Shown one piece after another: positions 33,901 to 46,853 of a stretch of DNA of 64,000 nt. Location of the stretch: the NCBI GenBank assembly GCA_963920635.1, contig OY987303.1:51521223-51585222 (forward strand). Direction: 5' to 3'. The DNA comes from Pseudeuparius sepicola. Lineage: Eukaryota; Arthropoda; Insecta; Coleoptera; Anthribidae. The translations under genes and the position numbers were made by a program. The notes under the pieces are model-generated. The model made no database searches and had not been told where the DNA came from. It saw nothing but the letters and a program-made list of their open reading frames with translations. Position 1 is the stretch's first letter. Every line of letters starts with the position of its first letter.

Positions 33901-34666
33901 AAATTACTTATTTTATCAGACTCCTCAACTGACTACCAAAATTTTCACCGCCGTTATTACCGACGCCTCTGGCGGCAGCAATTTTATGGCTTATTCAGGC
34001 GTTTTTTTATTTTACTTCCCCTCTGCGTCTCTAGCGTTCTCTCCTGTTTTACTATACTATACTTAATGAGATAATATTATATTTTAGACTAAAAAAATTA
34101 ACTCAAATTCCTAGTGCACAGCAACCAAGAACCATAATTTTGGATGATATATAAAAGACAAAAATCCCGTTGCAGCAATTTACGCAGACAAGTCTCCAAT
34201 GGTGAAAAAATATTGGAATTGGACAGAGATATAAACTAAAACCAGCGCGGAGGCTACATAGAGGACTTTGGGCTTTACCATTGTTCGGATATATTTTCTA
34301 AATTAAACAAGAGCTGTTATAAATTATTATTGAAATTGTGCGTTGTTGCTGAATCTTTTATGTATTGTAAAATAACTTACCAAATTATGTAATAAAACTT
34401 GTATTTATTTTATCATTAGGGGCATAGGTAAATAAAATAATAAATGCTTGTTTAATATGTAATATTTGTAATCGATATTTTAGACTTTTTGGCGATTTTT
34501 GATATTAATTTCATTCTCTTCCCATACCTTCAGCCATGTTCAGTTTTTGAAGTATCATGTTGCCAGCTTACGAGTTTGAATATCTTTTTAACCTAAAATA
34601 TGCTCTTGATGTACGTTGCCACAGAAATATTTCAAACATTTTCCCCCATAGGATAGAAGATATACA

Positions 34667-35290
34667 GGGCGAATCAGTTTTTTGTATCAGGACTTTACAG
34701 GCGATAGATCTTCAAAAAATAACCGCACTTTTTCGTATAAAATATATATATATATATTTAAGGCTTCATAGAAAAGTTTCAAGGTGTTAAATTTGGAAAA
34801 AATATGTGGACTTTATTGGATATTTACCAAACTAGTTGAGATATTTAAGTCACATTTTGTTATACGTTATAACGGCATGGGTTAACGTAAAATCTGTTAA
34901 TATCGAACATCGTTGCCCAACCAGTGGCAGAGAAGTTGGTAAATGGCAAAATTATTTAAAAAAAAAGTGAATCACCTTGTATTCTAATAAAAGGTATTGC
35001 ATTTTTTATGTAGATTTTAATTGCAGACAAAAATGTCCTCTTGGTATTTGTTCTCAGATGTTATAGTTTAATGGCAAATTTCATTTTTTGTATTATTTCG
35101 GGGCATTTCTGAAAAATTGTCTAAAAAATTTGCCTCATAAGTACCACTTAAAGTTGATATAATGTGTTTGCTACTTTAAATACATAAAGTAACTTTTTCC
35201 AATAAACTTACCTACCTATTTAAGGCTATACTTTTGAAGTTACAGGGTCTAAACATTTATTTAACCAATGAAGATATCGATTTGAACTTT
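34667..35290. mobile_element. fragment of the long-inverted-repeat element seen at 292-3035
   Basis: TATACAGGGCGAATCAG terminus, GGCGATAGATCTTC, TTTCTGAAAAATTGTC and ACTTTTTCCAATAAACTTACC match the element broken by the tandem array. This copy shows the uninterrupted order of that arm. Confidence 0.65.
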
Positions 35291-37899
35291 GAGTATTATT
35301 TTGTAAATTTAATCTACTTTTCGATTATAACAAAATAAATATGTCATTGCTTTTAAACATTCAGAGAAAATTGTAATAAAAGGGAAATTTTTCAAATTGC
35401 GCCCTCTAGCGGTCACCACGAAATACGAAATGACGTTACTGAACATCATTTAATAGAAGAAGGAAAGCTCTCTTCAACAAGCCCAAATTCGACCAATTGG
35501 GTTAAGCCAAACCGGAGTTAGCAGCATTTTTTCAAGTCAAGGTTTATCCGCCCCTTTCACCTCTATTTGAAAACCTACTAACTTTTTGGAACATTTTGTG
35601 ATACTGGAATCATTTTAAATATTAATAATTCGTACAGTTACTTTTTGCTCAAATGCGCACTGAACCACATATTGGTTTTCCAACAGGCACTCGTTGGTGA
35701 GCTGCAACAAATGCTTGCAAGTTTATGCACACCTTTTATAATCTTCATGCCTATATTCAAGTTAGAAATGACAGTGTTATTCTTGGTGTCAAATTTTCAT
35801 ACTGCTTTGATTACTGTCTCAAAAATTTACTTGCAACCCTTTACCTCACAGTTACTTTTATGCAAAACCAATTGAAATCTGACGATGACAATTGATTGCA
35901 ACAACTCTCCTATTAAAGAAACCCTACTTTAACCAAGAGGCTATACATTTGTCATCACTGATCTGTCAGATTTGCTTAGGTACTTTTAGCTGGACCGACA
36001 CTATATTAAAGACCCGAGCATCACGTCATATTGAATTGTTGTTTAGGGACTGGGGTGGCGTTACACGACGAAAAAAAGGCGACTTATAGGTTATAAGGGG
36101 GTATTCTGTGGCTATTGGGATGTCAGTTTCTGACGTTTAAAATATCCAAAATTTTAAATATCCAGCTTTATTACGATTTACCTTCTTTTTACGGTAACGA
36201 ATTGTCTTTGCGTCCAGTATTTGGCAGTTTTGTCCTATTAATACAGCGTTTCTGGGTAGATTTGTTTGTAATAACATGAAATTTTCGCGCACATGAAGAA
36301 AATGGTATGCACAGACCATTAGGTGAATTGCAGAAGAATAAACATTATTTTGGAATTATATGGTATGATCTGATTATCCAGCTGAAGAAGCGAAAATTAA
36401 AGATTTTATTTTGGAAGAGTATTTTGTAACGTATGCAGGAATGAAAATAGAAAATTTTGTTTATAGCTTCAAAGAGAACCAATAGTCTTCCATGTAAAGA
36501 AGAAACTGAAAAATCTAATGCGTTTTATGCTTTGCCATGGACTGCGTTTCAAACTAAAAGGTATCAAATACTCTTCCTTGTTTTTTAGACTCGCTTTTCT
36601 TAAGAAAATGTATGAAAATATGCCATGTGAACTTGTCAAATTAGCGGGACGTAACAAACAAATATTTTATTTTATTTTGAATATTAGGTTCGTTGTAACA
36701 GACTTATTTGCATGTTTTTATTTTATAAAAGATTCTGCAACAATGGTGTTTTAACTAAAACCACCGTGTAAATTTGCTTCGTCGTGTGGCGCCAGTGGCG
36801 ATCGCTTGAAACAGCGCTGTGCACAGGTCTTTAATATAGTGTTGGTCCAGCTTTTAGGTTACATATTAGATACAGTCATCTTTGTCGTTGTAAGATAACC
36901 TTGTACGCAGAATCTCTCAGCTGGAGATCATAGACATAAGATTTGGACTGACCAAGCTGCCAAAAAATACCAGAATTGAATTTAGTGATTACAAAAACAT
37001 TGAAAGCGTTTTGATCGTTGACTGATATATTATTAATGACTGCTCACGGCTGTCACGTCTGACACATTTTTGGCCCACCATGCGCTTTCCGGAGATAAAA
37101 TACAATGCAGAATACATTGTTAGCCATCAGAGCCATCTGTTTTCCAGGACATGAACCTATAGCCGTGAGAAGTCTTTATAAATACGTCAATCAACGGTTT
37201 TGATACTTTCTTAAATTTCACCTTTGCAACTATCAAAAAACGAAAGATTCATTTGGGCCTCATTTAACCAACTCTGTGACTGTCGTTTAGAAAACAAAAC
37301 CACGAAGGAATTAAAAAATGTTCGGGTATCTACAAAGAAAAGCTTCAAATGCTTCTGTTAAGTTCCCATATTGTCTTCGATATTCGCCTGATTCCATTGA
37401 ACTATATTCCTTGATAAATACAGACACGTCCATCGGAAAAGGCCAAACAACAGTGCCTTGGACAGTTCGGATCGATAATCAGCGTTATTAAGCAATTTCA
37501 TTCTACGATTTATGTCGACAATTTCCAGCTACCATCAAATTAATTTTTACTTTCATTAGGACGAATTAATCGGTCGAGTTTAAATGGTGTCTGCTCTAAT
37601 TGATTAAAACTCTTTGTTCTTTGCTGGAATTCTCCTTCAAATAATAACATTCTGAGGTGTAGCCATTGTGAGGTTTAATTGGAAAGGGCCGTAACAACCG
37701 GAATTATGGGGGGACGCAGGGAAAATTGTTTGTGAACACATTATCGGCTTTATTAGACCTAATATTTTCTGGGCGGAGATGGGAGTGGTTCTTTGTACAA
37801 GGATTTCAAGCTAGAAGCTAAAGGATCTTGGGAAAGTACTAGCTAGCCTAAAATGTGTTATTGAAATCCCGCTTGTAGCTAACGTACGAGTATGTTCAG
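35291..37899. other. unassigned sequence
   Basis: No convincing gene or repeat pair. Open frames up to about 80 codons (for example 36518-36754) have no recognisable motif. 37380-37640 looks non-repetitive and less AT-rich and could be conserved non-coding DNA; that needs comparison with related genomes. Confidence 0.35.
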
Positions 37900-38347
37900 G
37901 GTGATTCAAATTCGGTTTGTTTTTTATGAACGCCCAGAACTCACAGTCTAAGCGCCATTAAAGAGGCAAAGGAATCGCGATGGTAAGCGAGAAGAAGGTT
38001 CGCCTAAGAGATTTAACACTTTTTGGGATTTTGAAAGAGGAAATTTCGAGTGATATTAAGTTTTTTCCCTCGAGAAATTATTTTTTTTTTAAAGATATCT
38101 TCATTATTTTCTTTTATTCCCTTTTGTTTTTTTTATCATATGTTTTTGATAGAAAAATTTCATTAAAAATGAAAACAGCGTTATTATTATTATTATTATT
38201 ATGAGGTAAAGTTTAAATAAACATAGATCCAGTATCGCTTCGTTTTCAAGATACATTGTATATTTTCAACATCTTAATAATAGTATAGCCGATATTGTTT
38301 AAATCTGGCAGTGTTATTTACGGTAGAGAGGGGTTAATTTAGCCCTA

Positions 38348-38741
38348 AGTAGATTCAAATTATTAAGTCCAGTAGCGTCCAGGGGGGCATAGTGACCAAT
38401 GTTTTTGAAAAAAAAAAAATTGCGCCACTGACTCTTTAAAACTTTTCTTGCATTAAGGAACTAAGAATACAACTTTTTGGTCTCTTGAATTTTTATCGTA
38501 TCTGGCTTCGTTTTCGAGAGAAAAAAATAAAAACCACTTCATTGCATGTCATTGCTTTGTTGTTGCATTGCTGGTTTCTCGAAACGAAACAAGATACGAA
38601 GAAGATTCAAGAGCCCAAAAAGTTGTATCCTTAGTTGCTTGATGCGAAAAAAATATAAAAGTAGATTACAATTATTACCAAGTCCAGAGGCGTCCCTTAA
38701 CCAACATTTTTGAGAAAAAGATGTGCGCCACTGACTTTTGG
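38348..38741. repeat. inverted repeat flanked by ~80-bp direct repeats
   Basis: Direct repeats (GTAGATT.CAAATTATTA...CCAGTAGCGTCC...GCGCCACTGACT) at 38348-38435 and 38661-38741 enclose an inverted pair at 38461-38520 and 38575-38640 (CTAAGAATACAACTTTTTGG against CCAAAAAGTTGTATCCTTAG). Non-coding. Confidence 0.7.
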
Positions 38742-39783
38742 AGAATCTACGAATATAACAGGTACTTTGATTGTTAGTAAAAATTAATAATGGTTTCCAT
38801 GATTTCTAAAAATTAGACTTGACAATGTTGTGTCTACAATTACAGAATATGGCAACTGTCAAATGAAACAAATTTATTGTATAGTTGAAATTCTTCTGAG
38901 TATCTGGAAGTTAGAAAACTTAAAAATTGTGAATTATGATGGGAAATTTTTTGCCTCCTTTAGAATCTATGGTACTATCTATCACATAAAACCAGTTAAA
39001 CACTGACATATAACATAACCTTGTACCAGCCCACTTATGTGGTCTCCTTGGAGTCTACAGAAAACAAACTTCCCCTCAAGGCTTCACTTTTCCTATGTGA
39101 TGCTGGGTCCCCTTATTTTAAAGAGTCCCTGGCTATTTCAGTGCCGATTTCTGAGCTTTTAATGACGATTTTGAGACACTTTCAAAAAACAATTTTTCTA
39201 CAACTCTTTGAAATTTTATCAATTAAACCCATTTCTAGCGATTTCATTTTTTAAATGCCATTTTTGACAAATGGCAAAAGTCACGTGGCCACGTTTGAGC
39301 GAGTCATTTTTCATCGTTTTTAAAGCAAAAGGTTACCCCAAAATTCAATTCAAAATAAATCGTCAACTAGAAATTTCGCCCCTATGTTGCGAATTACTTG
39401 GAGGACACTGTATAGTATAGAGGGTGTTTATTTTTACATGAGTAGTAAAAATCAAGTGCGTTATGCAAAAATGTTGCCAAAATAAAAAATGTATTCTTAC
39501 TTTTATTAATGATGAACTGCCCCCATAGAAACTTTGTGTTGCATTGTCTTTCCCTCGGCGCGCTTTAAAATATTTCATTCGTTTCCGTTTCCCTTGCAGA
39601 ACCCCACTAAAATATAAAACCTCCGGCCTCCCAGCGGATAAATATCATTTGCTTTCTTTCTGCAGACTCCGTCGACTTGCCGACTGTCGTACTCCCCTCT
39701 CCCCGACAAAACTTTGAAGCTGAGGTAAATTTGATCTGCTGCAGAGAGGAGTCGAGTTCATCTGTTGGGAATTTTTGCGTCAA
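38742..39783. other. unassigned; mariner-like terminus at 39230-39418
   Basis: 39230-39418 is the reverse complement of 54930-55110: GGTTACCCCAAAATTCAATT and ...TACTTGGAGGACACTGTA. Both end ACAGTGTCCTCCAA and appear to be truncated copies of one transposon family. 39590-39780 is GC-richer with no gene seen. Confidence 0.45.
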
Positions 39784-41367
39784 AGTGAATACGCAGTTAC
39801 GGAGACAGTGTCACGTGACACAAAAGCACAGAGAATGCACATATAGGGCATACAGAGGGCTATTTACCCAAGAGCGGCATTACGGTGAATTTAGGTTGGG
39901 TCTGGAATTTGACAATACCTACCGGTAAATATTTTGAATAAAGAATCCCAGGAATGAGTCAAAGCTCTATGTGTATTATAAAATAGGTGAGACCGAAATC
40001 GCATTGAGTAGTAACAATGTTTTGTGGATATCTCACACGCGCGGTGCGTGTGGTATTTAGATACTTTTTTGTCTTGGCTGTGCGGCTTGAGGCACTTCCC
40101 TGACCGCCAAAACTAAAATGTTTGAGGATCATAATCCATCGGTAAGTAATCTTGTAATTTAAATTAACTTTTGAGGCCATGCGCCAAAGTGGCATAGGCG
40201 TTTGCGTAGGTATTTACTTCTTCATAATTGGAAATTTAAAATTAGAATTGCCGTATTATCAAGGATTCCTAAACTTAAAGACATAATATATTTATATTAT
40301 ATTTTTTCGCCTGTATTGCAGGTACCTACTGATCTCATGAAACATGAGGAGTTCTGCTTCGATTAGTTTCTCGAAACAACTCAAAGCATTAAGCCCAAAT
40401 TTTCTCCTTCCTGGGGTTCTTCATTCAAGGGATAAATAACAAATACTAGATCGTTGTTTCTATGCACGAGAATTGGCCTAGATATACTTTTAACAAAAAC
40501 GCTAACACAACAATTATGCTCTTGTGGATTTCCTAAAGCCGTTAACCGCAAGTGTTAAATCAAACAGCGGCAAAAAGTGAATACGCAGTTACGGAGACAG
40601 TGTCACGTGACACAAAAGCACAGAGAATGCACATATAGGGCATACAGAGGGCTATTTACCCAAGAGCGGCATTACGGTGAATTTAGGTTGGGTCTGGAAT
40701 TTGACAATACCTACCGGTAAATATTTTGAATAAAGAATCCCAGGAATGAGTCAAAGCTCTATGTGTATTATAAAATAGGTGAGACCGAAATCGCATTGAG
40801 TAGTAACAATGTTTTGTGGATATCTCACACGCGCGGTGCGTGTGGTATTTAGATACTTTTTTGTCTTGGCTGTGCGGCTTGAGGCACTTCCCTGACCGCC
40901 AAAACTAAAATGTTTGAGGATCATAATCCATCGGTAAGTAATCTTGTATTTTAAATTAACTTTTGAGGCCATGCGCCAAAGTGGCATAGGCGTTTGTGTA
41001 GGTATTTACTTCTTCATAATTGGAAATTTAAAATTAGAATTGCCGTATTATCAAGGATTCCTAAACTTAAAGACATAATATATTTATATTATATTTTTTC
41101 GCCTGTATTGCAGGTACCTACTGATCTCATGAAACATGAGGAGTTCTGCTTCGATTAGTTTCTCGAAACAACTCAAAGCATTAAGCCCAAATTTTCTCCT
41201 TCCTGGGGTTCTTCATTCAAGGGATAAATAACAAATACTAGATCGTTGTTTCTATGCACGAGAATTGGCCTAGATATACTTTTAACAAAAACGCTAACAC
41301 AACAATTATGCTCTTGTGGATTTCCTAAAGCCGTTAACCGCAAGTGTTAAATCAAACAGCGGCAAAA
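39784..41367. repeat. 792-bp direct tandem duplication (39784-40575, 40576-41367)
   Basis: Both copies start AGTGAATACGCAGTTACGG and end CAGCGGCAAAA. Only a few differences were seen (for example TTGTAATTTAAA / TTGTATTTTAAA and TTTGCGTAGG / TTTGTGTAGG). Each contains the palindrome GTGTCACGTGACAC and a segment related to 8640-9060. AAAGTG at every junction suggests microhomology. Non-coding. Confidence 0.92.
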
Positions 41368-42079
41368 AGTGGAATGGTTTCGATTAAGATGCATTACCGA
41401 AATAGTACTGGTTTCGATTTCAAACACATTCACTTGCGGATAATGTTATTTTATTTATTTGTCTAGAAAAACAGTTATAAAAATTTCCAAGAATTGATTG
41501 TACTATTTGTATTACCATCGAGAATATTAGATAAATATAGAAGGTTTCTTGCTTTGTTAAAATTATTATTAACAATGTATGAAATGCTCATTCGTGCATA
41601 TCTGCTACTTACCGTTTATAAACAATATTTTTATATGCCTTACAAAGAAGTACCTAGTCTAAAAATATCTGTACCTAAAGTAGTATACGTTGTAGTAAGG
41701 TAATACAATAAGTTTTAGTGATATGGTATCGCAACTTACCCAAATATGTATTTAGTTCCCATCTTAATAGGAGAATGCTTTTTGCTTCTCCATGCAAAGT
41801 ATATGATTTATTTTACTGCTGAATACTAGGCACAGATATATTAGAGATACTGTGAACAGTTTCAGCTCACCAGGGCTACTAAGCATTGCATGCCTTACTC
41901 TACTTTCAAATCGGAGCGACGGTATTACAATTAGCTAACAGACTACTGATCGAAATCTGCAATAAAAAAACCTCTATGCGCTATAATCAACCTCTTCAAT
42001 ATTTAGGTAACGTTTGATCCACTGCGAAAATTAGATAATCTGCTCTCTCTACCGGAAAAAACTGTTGAAATTACAATAC
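41368..42079. other. upstream region of His-rich gene A
   Basis: AT-rich, no gene seen; any enhancers of gene A could lie here. Confidence 0.3.
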
Positions 42080-42113
42080 TATAAATACCGATTTTAAGGT
42101 AGATTTTATCAGT
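42080..42113 (+). promoter_or_regulatory. core promoter of His-rich gene A (TATA + TCAGT initiator)
   Basis: TATAAATA starts at 42080 and an arthropod-type initiator TCAGT lies at 42109-42113. The spacing of about 30 bp puts the likely transcription start about 22 bp before the ATG. The same arrangement precedes all four paralogues. Confidence 0.75.
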
Positions 42114-42132
42114 AAGACAACGGTGCTCAATC

Positions 42133-42918
42133 ATGAGGGTAGTGGTCCTCTGCGTGTCCGTGTGCCTCCTGGCGGGGCTGGCCCAATCCAGGGTCCTCAA
42201 GGGCGATGAAGAAGAAGCGAAAGCCGTCGCGCCCGCAGATTTAGAAGTGGCAGCCTCTAAGCACGGCGGTGGCGGCGGCGGCGGCGGCCACTCGAGCCAC
42301 CACGAAGAGGGCGGCGGCCACGAACACCACGGACACCACCACGCCGAAAAGGGCCACAAAGGCGACGAGGGCCATCACCACCACCACCACCACGAGAAGA
42401 AGGGCGAGGGACACCACGGGAAGCACCACGAGGCCCACAAGCACGGCGAGAAGGGCGGCCACCACAAGCACCACCACGACGAGGGCGGCCACCACCACCA
42501 CCACCATTCCGAAGGCAAGAAACACAAGGAGGGCAAATTCGGCGAGAAGAAGGGCCACAAGAAGGGCCAGAAGACGTCCGGATACCACCACAAGTCGCAC
42601 AAGGACGAGTACCACAAAGAGCACAAGTTCTACGACGACCACCACAAGGGCGGGCACCACGGCAAGCACGGACACCACCACGGACACCACGGCGGCAAGG
42701 CGGGTCACCACAAGAAGGGCGGTTCCCACCACAGCGGCCACCACGAGGACCACCACGGCAAGAAGGGGCACTCCGAGAAGGGCCACCACGACCACGACCA
42801 CAAGGGACACAAGGGGCACGGGGGCCACGAGCACCACCACCACCACCACCATGAGCACGCCAAGAAGGGCGGCCACCACGACGGGAAGGAGTGGGGATTC
42901 AAGCACGGCAAACACTAG
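42133..42918 (+). CDS. secreted His/Lys/Gly-rich protein, paralogue A (261 aa)
   Basis: Single-exon gene for a small secreted protein of unknown function. Residues 1-19 form a clear signal peptide (MRVVVLCVSVCLLAGLAQS), followed by an acidic stretch (GDEEEAKAV), the segment DLEVAASK, a Gly run and then His-rich sequence broken by GEKGG and HHHHHH blocks. A less repetitive core at about 130-195 reads GKFGEKKGHKKGQKT, then HKDEYHKEHKFYDDHHKGG. The C-terminus ends GKEWGFKHGKH. By eye about a third of the residues are His, so binding of Zn, Cu or Ni is chemically plausible but inferred. The core resembles uncharacterised His-rich secreted proteins I recall from other insects. A TATA box (42080) and TCAGT initiator (42109) precede the start, and AATAAA signals follow at 43025 and 43041. 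The coding region is far more GC-rich than its surroundings. Long ORFs in other frames here are composition shadows. Confidence 0.88.
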   Translation: MRVVVLCVSVCLLAGLAQSRVLKGDEEEAKAVAPADLEVAASKHGGGGGGGGHSSHHEEGGGHEHHGHHHAEKGHKGDEGHHHHHHHEKKGEGHHGKHHEAHKHGEKGGHHKHHHDEGGHHHHHHSEGKKHKEGKFGEKKGHKKGQKTSGYHHKSHKDEYHKEHKFYDDHHKGGHHGKHGHHHGHHGGKAGHHKKGGSHHSGHHEDHHGKKGHSEKGHHDHDHKGHKGHGGHEHHHHHHHEHAKKGGHHDGKEWGFKHGKH

Positions 42919-43024
42919 CGCGTTAGTTGTTTTCTGCATCGTGATTCTTTTGAAAGCCAAATGTGAAGTATGTTGTAGATCGCTAAGGACGTTGTTGAAA
43001 TTGTTTTGTTAAATATTGTATACC

Positions 43025-43046
43025 AATAAATTTGTTATCTAATAAA
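43025..43046 (+). terminator. polyadenylation signals of His-rich gene A
   Basis: Two AATAAA hexamers at 43025-43030 and 43041-43046, about 110 bp after the stop codon of gene A. Confidence 0.6.
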
Positions 43047-45380
43047 TAGCTGGTGTTTAATTTAAATATGTAGTTAGATTGAGGAATGCAAGTAGTCATT
43101 GTAACAGCAATAAAAGAAGCAAACGTTCCCTCGTTTCTTTGACGTTACAGTTTTTCTTCTGCTCAGAGGAAATGTAGCTGTAAACATGGCCGCTTCTATT
43201 AACTTTTGTTCCTAATTATCTTGAAACTAAACCTTTTTCAAATATGGGCTCCAATGCCAATGCCAATTCCAAACATTTTAGAGTAGTAAGATAGTATAGG
43301 TGGAAACAGATTTTTTTTATTTTTATACTAATCCAATATAACCAATATTTTTTATATATAGTTAATCAACGTTTCCACAATTTTGAATGTATTGCTCTAA
43401 ATGTTCTGCATTTTTTAAGGTTTTCTGTCATATAAAAGTAGGTACATTTTCCATGAAAATGTTTAAAACTTCTAATAATCGTTTATAAAAAAGTTTAATT
43501 CAAATCGGACATAATAATAAACACATTTTTGCAGTCTGTACAAGCAATGCAAAATACAGGTATTGTTTTACAAATAATTATATCAATTAATAATAATAAT
43601 CACAATTAAAACTAAATAATACTATAGTTAATATTCAGGTTGTCGAAAGAAAGAAACGAATATCTATAAGTTTTTTTAAATTATTGTGAACAGTAGGTAA
43701 ATTAGGCTACAGTGAAAAAAAAAAAATGTGATGTAAAATAATATTTATCTGACCGGTTACTATTAATGGAAGCATTTTCCAATTTTAATATAATATATCA
43801 TCAAAGCGATTGTTAGGATTAAAGCAAATATTTGAATTAAACATTTTTGATATAATTAAAATGCAAATATTATAGACGAACACAAAGGACAAAGGACGTG
43901 TCTATATCGATTCAGATATAACTATAAAAGTCGTAGATATAAACAACACTACTAAAAATTTTGTTTAATAGATTGTGAATTTATAAAATTCCGATTTACA
44001 AGATTATTTATGAGTTTTGGTTAAAAATAAAAAAGTGGAGTTGGGATTTATAATACTGATATCTGTTGTGTGAATGTTTTAAAAAAGTGTCACAAATGTC
44101 GACTTTCACTTTTTCTTAACGTAAACAAATTCGTTGCTATGGCAACCAACTTAATTTTTTCGAATGTCAATTTGATTTTCTCTGCATTTTTTGAAAGGTC
44201 ATCTCAAACAATCGCCTCTCTTGGTTCGGTTTCCTTAATATTATTCCTCAAGCAAGTTGGACATGGAAAAAAAGTCGATAGCACGTCCTGTAGCTGTCAA
44301 CAGATGTGTTGAATGACTTCAAATTCTAACCAAAATCGATAGCCTATAGAAACATGGTATCAATCATAAAACCGCTTTATATACTCGTAAAATGTCTACC
44401 AAAATAAATTCACAATAGAAACAGTGAATTTGGTGCAGATATAAAACGGCTAGAGCGAGTTACTGCCATTCGCGACCTTCTGCATATAGCCGATATCATC
44501 CGCAATTTTACGGCGTCTATTGTGGAAACATCGAAAATATACCCAGCCTATTTATGCTGCGATATTTAAATTTCTGTTGTGATTATATGCACAAAGGACA
44601 GGGCGGGCTGGCTTCCCAATTGCGGCAGTGACTTCAAACTAATGAGAGTCTTCCGAGGTCTTAAATGGCAAATAGTTACTTCTCGCTATTTTTTTTCTAC
44701 AGAAAATATTGTTCTTGTTATATTTCACAGATTTAATTTTTAGGCTATTTACTGCCTTTTTATTTTATATTTTTGTGAACATCTCTTTTATTAGAAACAC
44801 CCTTTGCTTGCAGTTATAGTTCAGGTTTGTAGAACTATTACCGAAATGTTAATGATGCTCAGCTATACAAGCTTTTACTTTTTATGTTTAGGACCTGGAC
44901 GCTTGCAAGATCTTTTTGAAATCACTTTTTACACATATTCTTCATTTCTAAAATACAGAGCTTAAAATTTTTTAAAAATGTATTAAGTTTCGTTCCTTTT
45001 TTAAGTTTTTTGTTGTCGTATGAAAACCTGATTAAATAATATAAGTTAATTTAAGAGACTAAGGTATCTTTGAAAATTTATAATTTTATAACTCGTGAAA
45101 TAGAAAATAATAAAATTTGCCCTGAAACGATAGCACATCCGAAGAAATGTCAACAGTAGTTTTTTGTAAAAAATAGCAATTTTACATATCCATACCTCTG
45201 CTACTTCTCACTTTAAAAAATTGACTTTTTAAAAAATATTATTCTTATTTATGCCTGTAGGTTCAGAGTGACCCTGACCCAGTAAAAATAACCAAGCAGC
45301 GAGTTTTAATTTTTTTGTATAAATTTCGTCAAATACGATAAATTTACATCTTTACATGAAACACTAAATAATTTTTTGTG
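43047..45380. other. unassigned intergenic sequence
   Basis: AT-rich and without a recognisable gene or clear repeat pair. ORFs up to 80 codons show no motifs. Confidence 0.35.
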
Positions 45381-45924
45381 TACTCAGGCACTGAAGTTCG
45401 ACTTTTTAAGACTCATGTGGAATTTAGTTGCCGAGGCCACTGGCCGAGGCAAATAAACCATATGAGTCATAAAAACAACTTCACTGCCGAGGTATATATT
45501 ATATTGTTTTTGAAATTGTAAAAAATATTTTAATAGGCAAAAAAATAATCATAAGGGATCACCCGTCCATGAACCGACTGCGCGCGGCGTTGCTTGACTT
45601 ATCACCTAGGTCAAGTATGACGGGGCACAGCGCTTCCCAACAGAAACTCTAAACTGCTCCCTGTTGTGCAGCGTCCATGAAAAATAGATTTATGTTCAAA
45701 CCTATTAAAATATTTGTACTGAAAGGTTGCGCTTCTATAGGTAACAATTTCGCAATGTGTAAGAAATTTGAATGGGTCTTTATTGGCCGGTTTTTGAATA
45801 TTTGGTCACTTTTGACGGGCGATGGCTCCGCGTCTGACGTTTGATCTTTACATCTCACCAAGGCCTATACTTATTGAAAAAAATCGTACAATAATAATTT
45901 TGAAACACTTCACTGCCGTTTTCA
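45381..45924 (-). repeat. single reverse copy of the 609-bp 5S-like unit
   Basis: Read on the minus strand it has the unit start (CTTGAAAACGGCAGTGAAG-like), TACAATAATAA... (hairpin reduced), the GACGCGGAG..ATCGCCCGTCAAAAGTGACC stretch, the 5S-like segment (45555-45626) and the 120-bp palindrome (45381-45497). It is more diverged than the array copies. This shows that the unit also exists as a dispersed single element. Confidence 0.85.
45555..45626 (-). repeat. 5S rRNA-like segment of the dispersed copy
   Basis: On the minus strand AAGCAACGCCGCGCGCAGTC and GGACGGGTGATCCC preserve the box A, intermediate and box C-like positions seen in the array. Confidence 0.6.
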
Positions 45925-46853
45925 AGAAAAATATATTGTTAAAGATAAACTATAAAACTATATATGGTTTGCAGGGAGGGAAGAAAAAGAACCTAAAAAA
46001 TCCAAAACTTACCTGGTGTCTCACAAATCTGACCAAGTGATGCTCACTTCCGATCAAACCGGAAGTGAGAAATGAGAACCGACAATTTTTTTTCACTCAT
46101 TAATAAAATTCCGTGTTAAAATCCAACTTCACAATTTTTTGGAAAAGGATGTTCCTATCGGAATTAATAAGAAAATTCTACAAAAGCTTAGTTTTTGAAC
46201 CATCAATTTATCTTTAAAATTACCGAGAAAATCGGGTTTATTACGTTAATTAGGACACCTTGCTTGTCCGCCAAATTTCGATAAAGTGTCTCAAAGTGTT
46301 CAAAAGCAAATAGAAATAGAATAGAACTTAAATACCTTTTACATACTTGCCCTGTAGAATAATAAAAAAAGCAATAATTAGTATAATATTTAACATCCTC
46401 CAAAAGTATTTATAAAATAAGTTTATTTTGTAACATGATTTTTTCTTAAGTACATAAATAAAGAATATAATAATATAGAATAATAATTATAGGTAATAGT
46501 AATAATTCTCACTCTCACAAAACTCCAAGCTAAGAGTATCTACTCCAGAAGCAACCAAGGTTTGCGCGGAGGAGGGGTGGCAATTTCTATTACTTTGTAT
46601 AACTGTATAATGTAGGTATAATGTAAATTGTAATCCCAAAGCTGAAAATACCACGACTGCTCAGCACGAGTAGTATTTTCTTAGCATTGGGATTATAAAG
46701 AGTTGATAAATTAACGAAAGGTATTATCTGATTATTAGGCATAAATTACTCAGTGTTTAGGCGAAATTTGACAGCCAAATTTATTAAATGAATTAACTAC
46801 AAAAACTATAAATATTTTGGCTTTAGGAAAATGTTTTTTAAAAATAAAAAAGT
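45925..46853. other. unassigned; dispersed repeat fragment at 46500-46620
   Basis: 46500-46600 resembles 14225-14325 (CTCCAGAAGCAACCAAGG...GGAGGGGTGGCAATTTCTATTAC). No gene recognised elsewhere. Confidence 0.4.

Noticed and set aside
42241..43012. Long ORFs in other frames and on the antisense strand of His-rich gene A
   Set aside because: They consist of Val/Leu or Thr/Arg runs that mirror CAC/GGC codons. Same explanation for similar ORFs across genes B, C and D.
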